A stretch of DNA of 30,682 nt from OLB16 sp964481775 (GCA_964481775.1 CAYZUX010000045.1:1-30682); one strand, 5' to 3'. Positions 15,819 to 25,067 are shown, counted from the stretch's first letter. The notes: generated from the sequence alone by a model not told the origin. Numbers and translations are program-made.

Positions 15819-18743
15819 TTATGTTTTGTTGCGTTCCTTTGTCAATTCCTCGACAGCTTCCGGGGAAACAAAATCAGGGTTCGGTTCTACGTTCGCGCTT
15901 TTTCTCCCGCGATCACTCCAGTCGGTTTGGACCGCATCCTGGAGAGTGGACACAAGTGCCCGGAAGGCCTGTCCGCGCGATGCGGCTCCAGTGGGGGTAG
16001 CCTTGATATCGACCACTTGGAGGATCGCATAGCCATAAATCCGCTCAGCAAGTGTCTCTCCTTCCCTGACCGGGTCAGCCACTGGCACCACCTTGCTCAG
16101 ACCACCCAGAGGAAGGTTGAAAGCGGTGGCGGTTACCGAGGCTCCCGAACTCTGTCCTGGCAGTGATGGTACCTGTGGATCAAGCCGGATACTCAGAGGA
16201 CCAAGCAGGTTGAGTTTTCGTTCTTTGGCAAAGGCTGCCAGGTCAATCGAACGGGAGGCGGAGAGGGGAGCGGTTGCGGATTTAAGGACATCACTCAGCT
16301 GGGTAAGCACAGCTTCCGCGGAAGCCTGAGTAATTGGGGCGGCTCGCTCCAGCTGGAGGTCCTTCCGGACCACCTCCTTCACCTCTTCAAACCGGGGCAG
16401 GCGTGTTTCCTCAATCGTGGCAGCCTGGATCAGGTAATAGGCCCTGATCGGTTGTGGATTCTGAGGATTGGCCGGAGGGTCTTCGAGAACTGAGGTGGTG
16501 GCACCCACCACGCGCAATCCAGCGGCGGCATAATTGGCCACGGAACCTGAGGGGAAACCTGGAATGGGTGCTCCGGGTTCAAAGAAATCAGATGTCTTAA
16601 CTGCGACTCCGAAAGATTCCGCCGCTTGGCGAAGGTTGTCCTTGTATTTCTCCAGCGCGATCCAGACCTCCCAGACCTGATCACGCGCCTTTTCAGTGGC
16701 GACCACTTTACGGTAAGCCTCACGCACCTCGTTTTCGACTTCCGAAAGGTCGGGAAGGTGCTCGGGGGTCTCCTTGATCAAATTCAACAGGGTTGGTCCC
16801 TGAAGAGTATCGAAAGGACCGGCAGGTTTTCCCTGAATAAGAGCAAAGGCCTGGGTCAGGATTTCACGGTCCACCCGCATATTCACATCGCGTTGTTGAC
16901 CTGATGGATTGCGCAGGTGAGTGTGAGTCACCGGTGCGGGAACTCCATACTCATGAGGCACCATGGAGAATTCGAGGCTGCCTGAGCGGACCCGGTTGGC
17001 CGCTTCCTGGGCCTGTAACCGTGCAAAATCGGCTGCCTTCCGTGTCCGGTAGGCTTTCTCGACATCGGCCCTGGCCTCCTCGAATGTCTTATTCCGAGCT
17101 TCCTGCTTCTCGATCAGCTCCACCAGGTAGAACTTGGTGTTGCCCTCAACCACATCCGAAACCACACCTGGATCCTGTTTGGAGACGGCCTGGAAGAATG
17201 GGTAACGATCCCGGTTGATGTCCGGATGTGGGATATCACCTCGTGAAAACCAGTCGGTTTCGAGGATCGGCAGGCTGGTTACCGAAGTGGCGGCCTTCAG
17301 TGACTTGCCAGCCAATGCGGTTTTGATTCCCTGCAACTGGGCACGCACGGCATCCCTGAGTGGTTTCGTGTCCACCTTCCCGGTGGCACGTTGACGAGCT
17401 TCCTTGAGAGAAACTCTCTCTCCAGCGGCACGGTGCCCATAGGTCCAAATCAGGTGATATCCATAGGATGTCTTGACTGGCTGGGAAACCGTAGCTTCCG
17501 GGATGCCAAAGGCCGCCTGCTCGAATTCAGGGACCATGCTCTTCCTTTCAAAGAAGCCCAAATCCCCTCCCTCATTCTTGTTGGTCACATCCTCCGAGTT
17601 TTCCCGCGCTTCACGGATGAAGTCATCCTCTGTCTTGATTCGTGCACGGATAGCCTCGGCCTTCTTATGAATCTCCTCCTGTTCGACGGGAGAGGAGTCA
17701 GGAGGAATACGCAACAGGATATGCCTTGCAGCCACCGCCTCGGCCTTCGACAGGTAAGCTTCGGGCTCTTTCGCGATAACAGCCTCAATGGAAGCATCGG
17801 GAACCTCCACGGAGAGCGCGATGAAGCGGGCACGGAATTTCTCAGGGAACTGGAAACTGGCCTGTTCGGCCTGGAAGAAGTTCTTCAGGTCCTCCTCCGT
17901 GAAGGTCACCCGGCTGCGGAAATCCCGCGCGGCAAAGGTAATCGCGGCAACATCGCGTTCCACAGGAACCACGAATTGTTCCTTGTTGTTGTTGAACCAG
18001 CGCAGGAGATTTTCCTCAGCCGGTGTCGCCTGACCGATGAAGCTTTCGGGGAGGGCCTCCACATAATCAATCTTCATCCGTTTCGGAAAACGGTACCGTT
18101 CAATATGTTTCCGGAAATAGTCCTGGATCTCATCAGTGGAGGCCTGGATTCTCGGGAAGGCATCTTCAGAGTTAAAAAACAGTAATTCGATATTGCGGGT
18201 CTCTTTTTGACGTTTCAAAGCGCGAGCAATATCACTTTCGGTGGGAACCGCTGTTCCCCCCACATAGTTCATGGCCAGCCGAACATCCATTTGGCTGCGG
18301 ACCGCCTCCTTGAAGGCCTTTTCGTTCTCATACCCAGACTGTTGCAGGAAACGTTGGACCGCGAATTCATTGGCCTGGCCGGTTCCCCCGGTCAACTGCA
18401 TGTTGATTGTTCGGCGTACCTCGTCGTCCTGTGTGCGCAAATTGAGGTCACGTGCCAGCTGGCGCGCGAGTTCCTGCCTTACCAACTGTTCGACGACCAT
18501 TTGGCTGTGAGATTTTTCAGGGCGGACAGGGGTGTCCGACAGAAATCTGCCCACCTCCTCGCTGACCGCCTGGTATTCACTAGCGGAGACACGCTGGCCA
18601 TTTACCCACAGTGCTGTGAACCTGTTCAGCTGGGCACGCTGCTGGAATTGGGAGGATCCATACAGCGCGATAAACACGACGATCAGCGGGTAAACGAACC
18701 ACTTCGCCACCTGCCGTTTTCTTTCACGTAACCATATGAGCAT
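15819..18743 (-). CDS. Large PpiD/SurA-like membrane-anchored peptidyl-prolyl isomerase
   Basis: 974 residues, well above the 623 of E. coli PpiD. A short basic cytoplasmic N terminus (IWLRERKRQVAK) leads into one membrane helix (about residues 15-31), so the rest should be periplasmic. A SurA-N-like chaperone region follows (VNGQRVSASEYQ, QLVRQELARQLARDL). A parvulin domain spans about residues 338-445, with AARHILLRIPP, GGDLGFFERKSMVPEFE and TSYGYHLIW. The remaining 530 residues contain further alpha/beta chaperone-like segments that I cannot assign, perhaps degenerate parvulin repeats. The ATG at 18743 (AAGGAG about 11 bases upstream) gives the typical short PpiD N terminus. Likely role: folding of exported proteins, in keeping with the many secreted proteins nearby. 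Confidence 0.82.
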   Translation of the reverse strand: MLIWLRERKRQVAKWFVYPLIVVFIALYGSSQFQQRAQLNRFTALWVNGQRVSASEYQAVSEEVGRFLSDTPVRPEKSHSQMVVEQLVRQELARQLARDLNLRTQDDEVRRTINMQLTGGTGQANEFAVQRFLQQSGYENEKAFKEAVRSQMDVRLAMNYVGGTAVPTESDIARALKRQKETRNIELLFFNSEDAFPRIQASTDEIQDYFRKHIERYRFPKRMKIDYVEALPESFIGQATPAEENLLRWFNNNKEQFVVPVERDVAAITFAARDFRSRVTFTEEDLKNFFQAEQASFQFPEKFRARFIALSVEVPDASIEAVIAKEPEAYLSKAEAVAARHILLRIPPDSSPVEQEEIHKKAEAIRARIKTEDDFIREARENSEDVTNKNEGGDLGFFERKSMVPEFEQAAFGIPEATVSQPVKTSYGYHLIWTYGHRAAGERVSLKEARQRATGKVDTKPLRDAVRAQLQGIKTALAGKSLKAATSVTSLPILETDWFSRGDIPHPDINRDRYPFFQAVSKQDPGVVSDVVEGNTKFYLVELIEKQEARNKTFEEARADVEKAYRTRKAADFARLQAQEAANRVRSGSLEFSMVPHEYGVPAPVTHTHLRNPSGQQRDVNMRVDREILTQAFALIQGKPAGPFDTLQGPTLLNLIKETPEHLPDLSEVENEVREAYRKVVATEKARDQVWEVWIALEKYKDNLRQAAESFGVAVKTSDFFEPGAPIPGFPSGSVANYAAAGLRVVGATTSVLEDPPANPQNPQPIRAYYLIQAATIEETRLPRFEEVKEVVRKDLQLERAAPITQASAEAVLTQLSDVLKSATAPLSASRSIDLAAFAKERKLNLLGPLSIRLDPQVPSLPGQSSGASVTATAFNLPLGGLSKVVPVADPVREGETLAERIYGYAILQVVDIKATPTGAASRGQAFRALVSTLQDAVQTDWSDRGRKSANVEPNPDFVSPEAVEELTKERNKT

Positions 18744-18827
18744 CGAATAAAAACTCTCCTTGGATGAGTCTGGAGGAACCAAACGGGTAATCTATAGGAA
18801 AGCGGGGGGAGCTGAGAACCCCTTTGG

Positions 18828-18851
18828 AAAAAACGCCCAGAAGATGCGTTC
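18828..18851 (-). terminator. Probable intrinsic terminator after the DUF1287 gene
   Basis: On the minus strand AACGC and GCGTT pair across a nine-base loop and are followed by a run of six T (plus-strand A-run 18828-18833). It starts 22 bases after the stop of the exported DUF1287 gene. The stem is only five base pairs plus a possible G-U, so it would be weak. Confidence 0.4.
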
Positions 18852-18872
18852 TCCTGTCCCCTGAATCAACCT

Positions 18873-19664
18873 TTATCCACCGGTTGCCGAACGGCTCATG
18901 GATTCCGCCTGTTTCGATCCCGTGGCGACACGGGTGACTCGCAAGGCCTCCGTATAGCTGGCCCAGGCCTTCTTGGCCCGGTCTTTATGATCAGATGTCA
19001 AGTCTCCACGCAACGACTCCGGAATCCGGTAGTGGCTACCAATGGTTCCAAAGGAGGTCAGGGTGTGTGTCTGTGAAACCCTACCCGGCTCTTGCCAGGC
19101 ATCGATCAGCAGTGGTTCGGCAGTCTTGGGAGAGGTGGCATCGGAGATCAGTGCGATGTGCCAGGTTTCCCAGCCATTCCGCTTGTAAATCACTATATCT
19201 CCGGGTTTCCACTCATGTGCAGTCTTCGAGGAATACTTAACTGGAAGTTGAATGGCCTTACGGCTGAAAAAAACATCGAGAAAAGCGGTACGACGGTGAA
19301 TCCAACTCTTGTCGATTCCTCCACGGAAAGGGCCCATCCGGACACGCCGGTATGGACCCGGTTCCGACTGGTAGTCCTCATAAACCAGCTCCTGGAGGTC
19401 GATTCCTGCCGCCCGGAGAGCACGGACAACCACATCACAACAAAGACCTTCACGAGGATCGATATCCCCTGCGGGGTAGGCAATCCTGGGATAGGACATC
19501 TTGTATCGGGTCCCCAGAGTCGTCATCATGCGCGCCGCATCAAGAATATCGGATGAAAGGGAGGCTGTAGCTTCTGAAGTCACATCACTGACTTCATCCA
19601 CAGCGGATGATCCACTCGCGGTGAAAACCACAAGCGATATGAACAGGGCCCTCAAAGCACACAT
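18873..19664 (-). CDS. Exported DUF1287 protein
   Basis: About 263 residues. With the ATG at 19664 it starts with a signal peptide (ALRALFISLVVFTASGSSA). The mature part matches DUF1287 (YijF-like) proteins: RIAYPAGDIDPREGLCCDVV, RALRAAGIDLQELVYED, IDKSWIHRRTAFLDVFF, WKPGDIVIYKRNGWETWHIALISD and IDAWQEPGR. The order of a Cys, a His before ALISD and a following Asp is compatible with an NlpC/P60-like fold, but activity in this family is unproven. A GGTGG six bases before the ATG is a fair ribosome binding site; the frame is open up to 19808, so a longer form cannot be excluded. It is divergent from phoH. Confidence 0.78.
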   Translation of the reverse strand: MCALRALFISLVVFTASGSSAVDEVSDVTSEATASLSSDILDAARMMTTLGTRYKMSYPRIAYPAGDIDPREGLCCDVVVRALRAAGIDLQELVYEDYQSEPGPYRRVRMGPFRGGIDKSWIHRRTAFLDVFFSRKAIQLPVKYSSKTAHEWKPGDIVIYKRNGWETWHIALISDATSPKTAEPLLIDAWQEPGRVSQTHTLTSFGTIGSHYRIPESLRGDLTSDHKDRAKKAWASYTEALRVTRVATGSKQAESMSRSATGG

Positions 19665-19737
19665 CGAAACCACCAACCCCCAAACACAAGAAAGCGGTAT
19701 TCTTCTCGATCCGGAGCCTGGAGGCAAGACCGGTCCA

Positions 19738-19767
19738 AAGCGGCAGGAGGTGCCGCTTGACACCTCC
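19738..19767. repeat. Two overlapping, mutually exclusive inverted repeats at the phoH promoter
   Basis: Repeat one: AAGCGGCA (19738-19745) and TGCCGCTT (19751-19758), perfect eight-base arms around GGAGG. Repeat two: GGAGGTG (19746-19752) and CACCTCC (19761-19767), perfect seven-base arms around eight bases. The two share bases, so only one hairpin can form at a time, and both cover part of the TTGACA box. They could be operators, or in the minus-strand transcript a leader switch for the DUF1287 gene. Confidence 0.6.
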
Positions 19768-19786
19768 CCTCTCTCGCAGTGATAAT
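19757..19786 (+). promoter_or_regulatory. Promoter of the phoH-pgpH-ybeY-corC operon
   Basis: A perfect -35 hexamer TTGACA (19757-19762) and a GATAAT -10 (19781-19786, five of six) are 18 bases apart, which is a standard housekeeping-sigma layout. Transcription would start near 19793, giving a leader of about 190 bases before phoH. Confidence 0.6.
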
Positions 19787-19981
19787 AGGTACAGACGAAA
19801 TGATACAAGTCGTGCCGAACCGATTATCCCGGATCTACGATCACAAAAGTCCAGAGGACTCATCTCCCGCAAGACCACGTGTCATCCAGAAGACTCACTC
19901 ACTATCATCGGACAACGATCCCCGGAATAAAGAAATTGTGAACTCTCTATTGCCCTGTCGGCCATCTCCGGTACCCCTTCC

Positions 19982-20950
19982 ATGAGCGAACACACCCACC
20001 TGATCCGGTTGAGAGATTCGCATGAATGCGCGGCCATCTATGGCAACCTGGATGAGAATCTCAGGCTGCTGGAGGAGGAGTTTGATGCCCATCTGATCGC
20101 ACGTGGTGAGCAGCTGCGCATCCAGGGCGGAACCGATGCGGTTGAACAGGTGCGGCAAGTGATCGAGGGGATGCGTGGCCAGTCACATGGACGTGAGCCT
20201 TTTGATCAGAAAAGACTCAAGGATCTGATCCGTCTCGTCAAAGACCGGAGCGGTACCCCGATCCGTGAGGTCCTCGAAGATTCCATCCAGGTCAATGGAC
20301 AGAATCGAAAAGTGAAACCCAAGACCCCGGGACAAAAACGATACCTCGATGCGATCCGTCAGAATGATATCGTGTTCGGGATCGGTCCCGCCGGGACAGG
20401 GAAAACCTATCTGGCCATGGCCTGTGCGGTGAACGCTTTGGTCAATCGGAAAGTCAAGCGGATTGTTCTGGCACGTCCGGCGGTGGAAGCGGGTGAGTCC
20501 CTTGGATTTCTCCCGGGAGACCTTTACGAAAAAGTCAATCCCTACCTGCGTCCACTTTACGATGCCCTGTATGACATGATGGAGTTTGAGAAGGTCAACC
20601 GGCTCATGCAGCAGGGACAGATCGAAGTGGCTCCGCTGGCCTTTATGCGGGGACGGACTCTCAACGACTGTTTTGTCATACTGGACGAGGCCCAAAATAC
20701 CACTCGCGAACAAATGAAGATGTTTCTAACCCGTTTGGGATATGATTCCAAAGCAGTAGTCACTGGAGATGTGACTCAAATCGATTTACCTACACAGAAG
20801 ATCAGTGGATTGATCGATGCAGTTAATGTTTTGAAGGGGATCAATGGGATGGAGATGGTCTGGCTTGGACGGGGGGATGTGGTTCGGCACCGTCTGGTCC
20901 AGGAGATCATTCGAGCCTATGAAGAGGCGGAACACCCCGAGGTCCTATAG
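19982..20950 (+). CDS. phoH: PhoH-like ATPase
   Basis: 322 residues, normal for PhoH/YbeZ. An N-terminal KH-like part (IYGNLDENLRLLEEEFDAHL) is followed by a P-loop ATPase domain. Walker A is GPAGTGKT at residues 135-142 and Walker B is FVILDEAQN, with D235 and E236. The motifs ARPAVEAGESLGFLPGDLYE and VVTGDVTQIDLP are diagnostic. PhoH proteins are ATPases linked to RNA metabolism and ribosome maturation together with YbeY, which is encoded two genes downstream. The ATG at 19982 gives the expected N terminus but has no Shine-Dalgarno sequence. It is the first gene of a four-gene operon. Confidence 0.93.
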   Translation: MSEHTHLIRLRDSHECAAIYGNLDENLRLLEEEFDAHLIARGEQLRIQGGTDAVEQVRQVIEGMRGQSHGREPFDQKRLKDLIRLVKDRSGTPIREVLEDSIQVNGQNRKVKPKTPGQKRYLDAIRQNDIVFGIGPAGTGKTYLAMACAVNALVNRKVKRIVLARPAVEAGESLGFLPGDLYEKVNPYLRPLYDALYDMMEFEKVNRLMQQGQIEVAPLAFMRGRTLNDCFVILDEAQNTTREQMKMFLTRLGYDSKAVVTGDVTQIDLPTQKISGLIDAVNVLKGINGMEMVWLGRGDVVRHRLVQEIIRAYEEAEHPEVL

Positions 20951-20952
20951 AA

Positions 20953-23286
20953 ATGGCATCTACTATTCAACCCTCAGAGATGGATTCGTCCCGCCAACGT
21001 AAAGGGATAGAAGTGAAATGGAATGCCCTGATACGGGCGTTACTTTTCACCGGGGCATTGCTGTTGATCACGTTCGCAAGTGTCCCGCCACGTCCCAGCC
21101 CGGAAAGGCTGCTGGATGAAAAAATCGGGGAACCGGCCACCCGTACAGTTCTCTCTCCCTTTCCCCTCAAGATTGTCGATCAGCAGGAAACCGACCGGCT
21201 GAGGCGTGAAGCCCGCGAGGCTGTACCTCCCACCTACAGCCGTTTACCGGATGTCGAGTCCCGGACTCGCAGGAACTGGCGTGCACTGACCCAGGTTGCC
21301 TTAAATGAAGACCGTGTGTTGTCTGGCAGCGGAAAACTGAGTCAAGCCACTGAGACTGCCCGGAAAATTTTCCGAACCCTTTCGAGAAACGATGCCGACC
21401 TGCTCAGGAAAAAACTGAGTGATGTGGTCTGGAGCGAGACGGTACTCACCAATCTGATCAAGTCACTCCAGGAAAGCGATGTCCTTTCCGATGTGAGCAG
21501 GATTTCCAGCGAGGGTTCGGAAAATAAACGGAACACGGTCCTGTGGCGGCTTCGGGAAAGAGATGGAAACCTGAAAGACCGGGTCAGCTGGGTCACCATC
21601 CACTCAGTCACCCAACAGCGTGAATTGTGGGCACGCACCCTGGCAGAGTCAGAACTGGGGGGCGAAGAGAAGTCGAAAACCCTGGCCACAGCTCTCTCTC
21701 AATACCTGGTCTCTCCCACCCTTGTTTATGACAGCACAGCAACCGGGGCAGAGGTCAAAGCGGCTCTGGCAAATGTCCGTTCGGTCTCCATGGAGTTCAA
21801 GCAGAATCAGATCATCATCATGCGCGGGGAAATTGTCACTCCTGACCAGAAGCTGGCCCTCCTGGAGATGGGCAAGCGCATGGAATCACGCCTGGGCGAG
21901 TTTCTTGGAAGAATTGTCCTGGTGTTTGGGATACTCTTGATCCTGTTTGGATATCTCAAGCGGATTCACCGGGAGATCTATAATAATCTTCCAAGGCTGG
22001 CAGCTTACCTTCTGGAGGTGAGTCTGATCTCCTGGAGCGGTTTCTTTGTCGCCTGGGGAGTGGAGTTCGATGCCATCCAGGCAACGGAAGGTTCTATATC
22101 ACAGGTGGGTTTGGTGGTTCCCATAGCCGCCATAGGGATTCTGGTAACCCTCCTTGAAAGTTCCCGTCTGGCTCTCTTTTCAGTCATTCTTTGTACCTTC
22201 CTGGTGGGCATTCAATTCAACTGGGGATTTGAAATCCTGTTGGTCCTGGTGCTTTCGGGGATTGTCTCGGTCTTCCATGTCACCGGGATTCACCGCAGAA
22301 GCCAGGTTTACCTTGCTTTTCCCTGGATTCTTGGCACCGGTTCTTTTCTGCTGCTGGGTGTACAACTTGTCATGTATCCCTCCATGGAAGCATTCACCCA
22401 TTATGCCGACAACCTCTTCTGGGGGATCTTCTGGCTGGGAGTGAATGGCTTGTGTTCGGTAGGAATGGCCCTGCTGTTGCTTCCCATCCTGGAGGACATT
22501 TTGGGTATCACCACCATATTCAAGTTGAGGGAAATCTCGACTTATCACCCACTTCTGCGTCAACTGGAAGAGAAGGCGCCGGGAACTTATTATCACTCCC
22601 TGAATGTGAGCGCCCTGGCTGAGTCTGCCGCGGCGGCGATCGGGGCCAATGCCTTGCTGGTGAAGGTGGCCTCCTATTACCATGATATCGGGAAGATGGA
22701 GAAGCCCACCTATTTCACGGAGAATCAGTTCACTGAGGAAGACCGCCGGAAACACTCGAAGATCTCCCCGCACATGAGCTGTCTGATCATCCGCAACCAT
22801 GTCAAGTTGGGATTGGAGATGGCTCGTGAGAATCGTCTGCCCGAAGCCATCATGCCCTTTATCGCTGAACACCATGGAACCACCCTGCTCTCCTATTTCT
22901 ATGATCAGGCCAGGTCCGAAGACCCCCATGGCACGGTTTCCGCGGCGGATTTCCGTTACCCGGGGCCGAAACCTCAAACCATTGAAAGTGCCATCGTCAT
23001 GCTGGCCGACACGATTGAGGCAGCCTCGCGTTCCATGAAACTGGTTGGCGAGGGAGAAATCCGGGTCTTCGTGAAGCGTGTGATCAATGACAAGATGCTG
23101 GATGGCCAGTTTGATGAATGTAATCTCACCTTCCGTCAGATGAAGATTCTATCGGACTCGTTTACGCGGACACTACGGACTATGATGCACCGCAGAATCG
23201 CATACCCCTCAATGCCGGAGGTCAATCTTTCCCCCGGCGCCACAAGACAGGACAAGGTACAACCCCTGTTCAGTCGTGGCTCATGA
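20953..23286 (+). CDS. pgpH: 7TM-HD phosphodiesterase, c-di-AMP-degrading PgpH type
   Basis: 777 residues, matching PgpH/YqfF architecture. There is one N-terminal membrane helix (about 25-42), an extracytoplasmic 7TMR-HDED domain (about 43-310), several membrane helices (about 315-510) and a cytoplasmic HD domain. The HD motif is H577-D578 in YYHDIGKMEKPTYFTENQ, with further metal-site histidines in SPHMSCLIIRNH and FIAEHHGTT. Characterised members hydrolyse cyclic di-AMP to pApA, so the cell probably also has a diadenylate cyclase (inference). It starts two bases after the phoH stop, with GAGGT upstream in the end of phoH. The arrangement phoH-pgpH-ybeY is widespread in bacteria. Confidence 0.92.
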   Translation: MASTIQPSEMDSSRQRKGIEVKWNALIRALLFTGALLLITFASVPPRPSPERLLDEKIGEPATRTVLSPFPLKIVDQQETDRLRREAREAVPPTYSRLPDVESRTRRNWRALTQVALNEDRVLSGSGKLSQATETARKIFRTLSRNDADLLRKKLSDVVWSETVLTNLIKSLQESDVLSDVSRISSEGSENKRNTVLWRLRERDGNLKDRVSWVTIHSVTQQRELWARTLAESELGGEEKSKTLATALSQYLVSPTLVYDSTATGAEVKAALANVRSVSMEFKQNQIIIMRGEIVTPDQKLALLEMGKRMESRLGEFLGRIVLVFGILLILFGYLKRIHREIYNNLPRLAAYLLEVSLISWSGFFVAWGVEFDAIQATEGSISQVGLVVPIAAIGILVTLLESSRLALFSVILCTFLVGIQFNWGFEILLVLVLSGIVSVFHVTGIHRRSQVYLAFPWILGTGSFLLLGVQLVMYPSMEAFTHYADNLFWGIFWLGVNGLCSVGMALLLLPILEDILGITTIFKLREISTYHPLLRQLEEKAPGTYYHSLNVSALAESAAAAIGANALLVKVASYYHDIGKMEKPTYFTENQFTEEDRRKHSKISPHMSCLIIRNHVKLGLEMARENRLPEAIMPFIAEHHGTTLLSYFYDQARSEDPHGTVSAADFRYPGPKPQTIESAIVMLADTIEAASRSMKLVGEGEIRVFVKRVINDKMLDGQFDECNLTFRQMKILSDSFTRTLRTMMHRRIAYPSMPEVNLSPGATRQDKVQPLFSRGS

Positions 23287-23310
23287 GCAAGGCGGGATGC
23301 ATTCGTATCC

Positions 23311-23721
23311 ATGAGCGTCGAGATTTCAGACGAACAAGACATACCCATCGATAAAGACCGCCTCCAGGCTCGCCTTCAGGCCGCGCTCAACAAGGCGGGG
23401 CTGAGCAATGCCGAGGTAAGTGTGCTTCTGACGGGTGATGATCACATCGCCCAACTCAATGAGACTTACCGTGGAATTCCGGGACCCACCGATGTGCTTT
23501 CCTTTCCGATGAATGAGGATCGAGATGAACCTTTCGGTGATATTCTCGGTGATATTGTCATATCGGTGCCCACCGCCCAACGGCAAGCAACCGGCGGATT
23601 GGAAAACGAATTGGACATGCTCGCTTTCCATGGATTGCTCCACCTGCTGGGAAGAGATCATGAAACCGAGGGGTGGGAAGCATGGGAAGAGGCCCTGAAG
23701 GAGGTCCTCCCCGATGAGTAA
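23311..23721 (+). CDS. ybeY: Endoribonuclease YbeY (16S rRNA maturation)
   Basis: 136 residues. The family pattern is complete: VSVLLTGDDHIAQLNETYRG, PTDVLSFPMNED, LGDIVISVPTA and the zinc site FHGLLHLLGRDHE with H107, H111 and H117. YbeY is a metal-dependent RNase needed for 16S rRNA 3' end maturation and ribosome quality control, and works with PhoH-like ATPases. The start at 23311 has only a weak upstream purine stretch. The last eight bases overlap the next gene, so the two are translationally linked. Confidence 0.94.
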   Translation: MSVEISDEQDIPIDKDRLQARLQAALNKAGLSNAEVSVLLTGDDHIAQLNETYRGIPGPTDVLSFPMNEDRDEPFGDILGDIVISVPTAQRQATGGLENELDMLAFHGLLHLLGRDHETEGWEAWEEALKEVLPDE

Positions 23722-25057
23722 CACCGCCTGGATGACCGCCGAAGGGATTCTCTACCTGGTCACTTTGGGGGTTTCTTCATTCTTCAGCGCGGCGGAAACC
23801 GCCCTCACATCGATCAGCGCGGTGAAGATCAACCAGATCGCGGGGCATGATGATAAATCACATCCACTCTTTGATTGGCTCAAAAATCCGACCAAGTACC
23901 TCACCACGATTCTTGTGGGGAATAATATCGCCAACATCGCCGGAGCGCTTCTGGGTGGAGACTTTTTCCGCCGACTCTTTGTCAGTTTTGGATATCCCGA
24001 CGAGGAGGCACTTGCCGCAGCTGTCGCCTTCGTCGTGATCACCAGTTCTGTCCTGATATTCGGGGAAATTATCCCGAAAAGCTATTCCCGCCATCATTGT
24101 GAGTCGGTCGCACCCCGCCTGGCCCCCTGGGTGGCCTTCATCTACCGGATTCTGAAATACCCCATTCGTTTCTTCATGCTGATTTCGAACATGATCATCC
24201 GTCTCTTCGGCGGCGAGACCACCAAGGAGGTTCCATTTGTTACCTCCGATGACCTCAAGCTGATGATCGAGGTGGGAGAAAAGCAGGGCCTGCTCGATAT
24301 CGATGAGCGTGAGATGCTGCACTCCATCTTCGAACTTTCAGAGACACAGATCCGGGAGGTGATGACACCCCGTGTGGAGATGGTCTATGTGAAAGTCACC
24401 GATACCCTGGAGACAGTTCTCAAAGCCTTTGAACAACATGACTTTTCACGCCTGCCGGTTATCGAGGACAACCGTGATAACGTGGTGGGGATCCTGTACA
24501 TGAAGGATCTCCTTCACCACTGGCACATGAACGCCGACAGCCAGGATGTGGTCCGTAAGTTGATGCGTCCCAGGATCTATGTTCCCGAGAACAAGCGGGT
24601 GGATGACGTGCTCAAACAATTCCAGCGCGAGAAGATTCACATGGCCATCGTGGTGGATGAGTATGGCGGCACATCTGGCCTGGTGACCATCGAGGACATT
24701 CTCGAGGAGATCGTGGGCGAGATCCATGATGAGTTTGACGAGGAGGAGGAGCCCATCACCAAGGTGGGGGAGAACACCTGGGTTGTGGATGCCACTGTCC
24801 ATCCGGATGATCTGTATGATGCACTGGGCCTGGAATGGGAGGATGAGGAAGAGGAGTTTGACAGTGTGGCCGGATTCCTTCTCCATCTGCGGGGGGATCT
24901 TCCGAAGACCGGCGAATTCATTGAGCACGAAGGTTTGAAGTTCACAGTCATGGAGGCCAATGAACGCCGCATCAACCGTGTGCGTGTGGAAAAGGTCCCC
25001 AAACGGGAAAAGATCTCAACAGAGGCGCTTCCTTCAGAACCCGAGGAACCGGAGTAA
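23714..25057 (+). CDS. CNNM/CorC-family membrane protein with CBS pair
   Basis: 447 residues. An N-terminal DUF21/CNNM membrane domain (about 1-185; SSFFSAAETALTSIS, VGNNIANIAGALLGG, LIFGEIIPKS) carries the transport core. A pair of CBS domains follows (about 205-330; REVMTPRVEMVYV, SRLPVIEDNRDNVVGILY, MAIVVDEYGGTSGLVTIEDI), then the CorC/HlyC C-terminal domain. Characterised relatives export Mg2+ or Co2+. The tail is acidic (SEPEEPE). The ATG at 23714 overlaps the ybeY stop and has AAGGAGG at 23698-23704. It ends the phoH operon; only ten bases separate it from the convergent DnaB-like gene, with no room for a terminator between stops. Confidence 0.9.
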   Translation: MSNTAWMTAEGILYLVTLGVSSFFSAAETALTSISAVKINQIAGHDDKSHPLFDWLKNPTKYLTTILVGNNIANIAGALLGGDFFRRLFVSFGYPDEEALAAAVAFVVITSSVLIFGEIIPKSYSRHHCESVAPRLAPWVAFIYRILKYPIRFFMLISNMIIRLFGGETTKEVPFVTSDDLKLMIEVGEKQGLLDIDEREMLHSIFELSETQIREVMTPRVEMVYVKVTDTLETVLKAFEQHDFSRLPVIEDNRDNVVGILYMKDLLHHWHMNADSQDVVRKLMRPRIYVPENKRVDDVLKQFQREKIHMAIVVDEYGGTSGLVTIEDILEEIVGEIHDEFDEEEEPITKVGENTWVVDATVHPDDLYDALGLEWEDEEEEFDSVAGFLLHLRGDLPKTGEFIEHEGLKFTVMEANERRINRVRVEKVPKREKISTEALPSEPEEPE

Positions 25058-25067
25058 GCAGACTCGC

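Larger units (their letters stand above)
19665..19981. other. Divergent control region between DUF1287 and phoH
   Basis: 317 bases without a gene. It holds a strong plus-strand promoter and two overlapping inverted repeats (listed separately). On the minus strand a TATTAT box overlaps the plus-strand -10 and could serve the DUF1287 gene, but no good -35 is seen for it. The remaining plus-strand leader of phoH, about 190 bases, shows no recognised riboswitch. Confidence 0.5.

Noticed and set aside
15799..15830. AT-rich inverted repeat AACAAAAC / GTTTTGTT across the PpiD-like stop
   Set aside because: The arms are AT-only apart from two pairs, the loop is 16 bases and it overlaps coding sequence, so it is not a credible terminator.
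22180..22977. Minus-strand open frame of 265 codons
   Set aside because: It is antisense to the conserved membrane and HD regions of pgpH and has no recognisable protein features.
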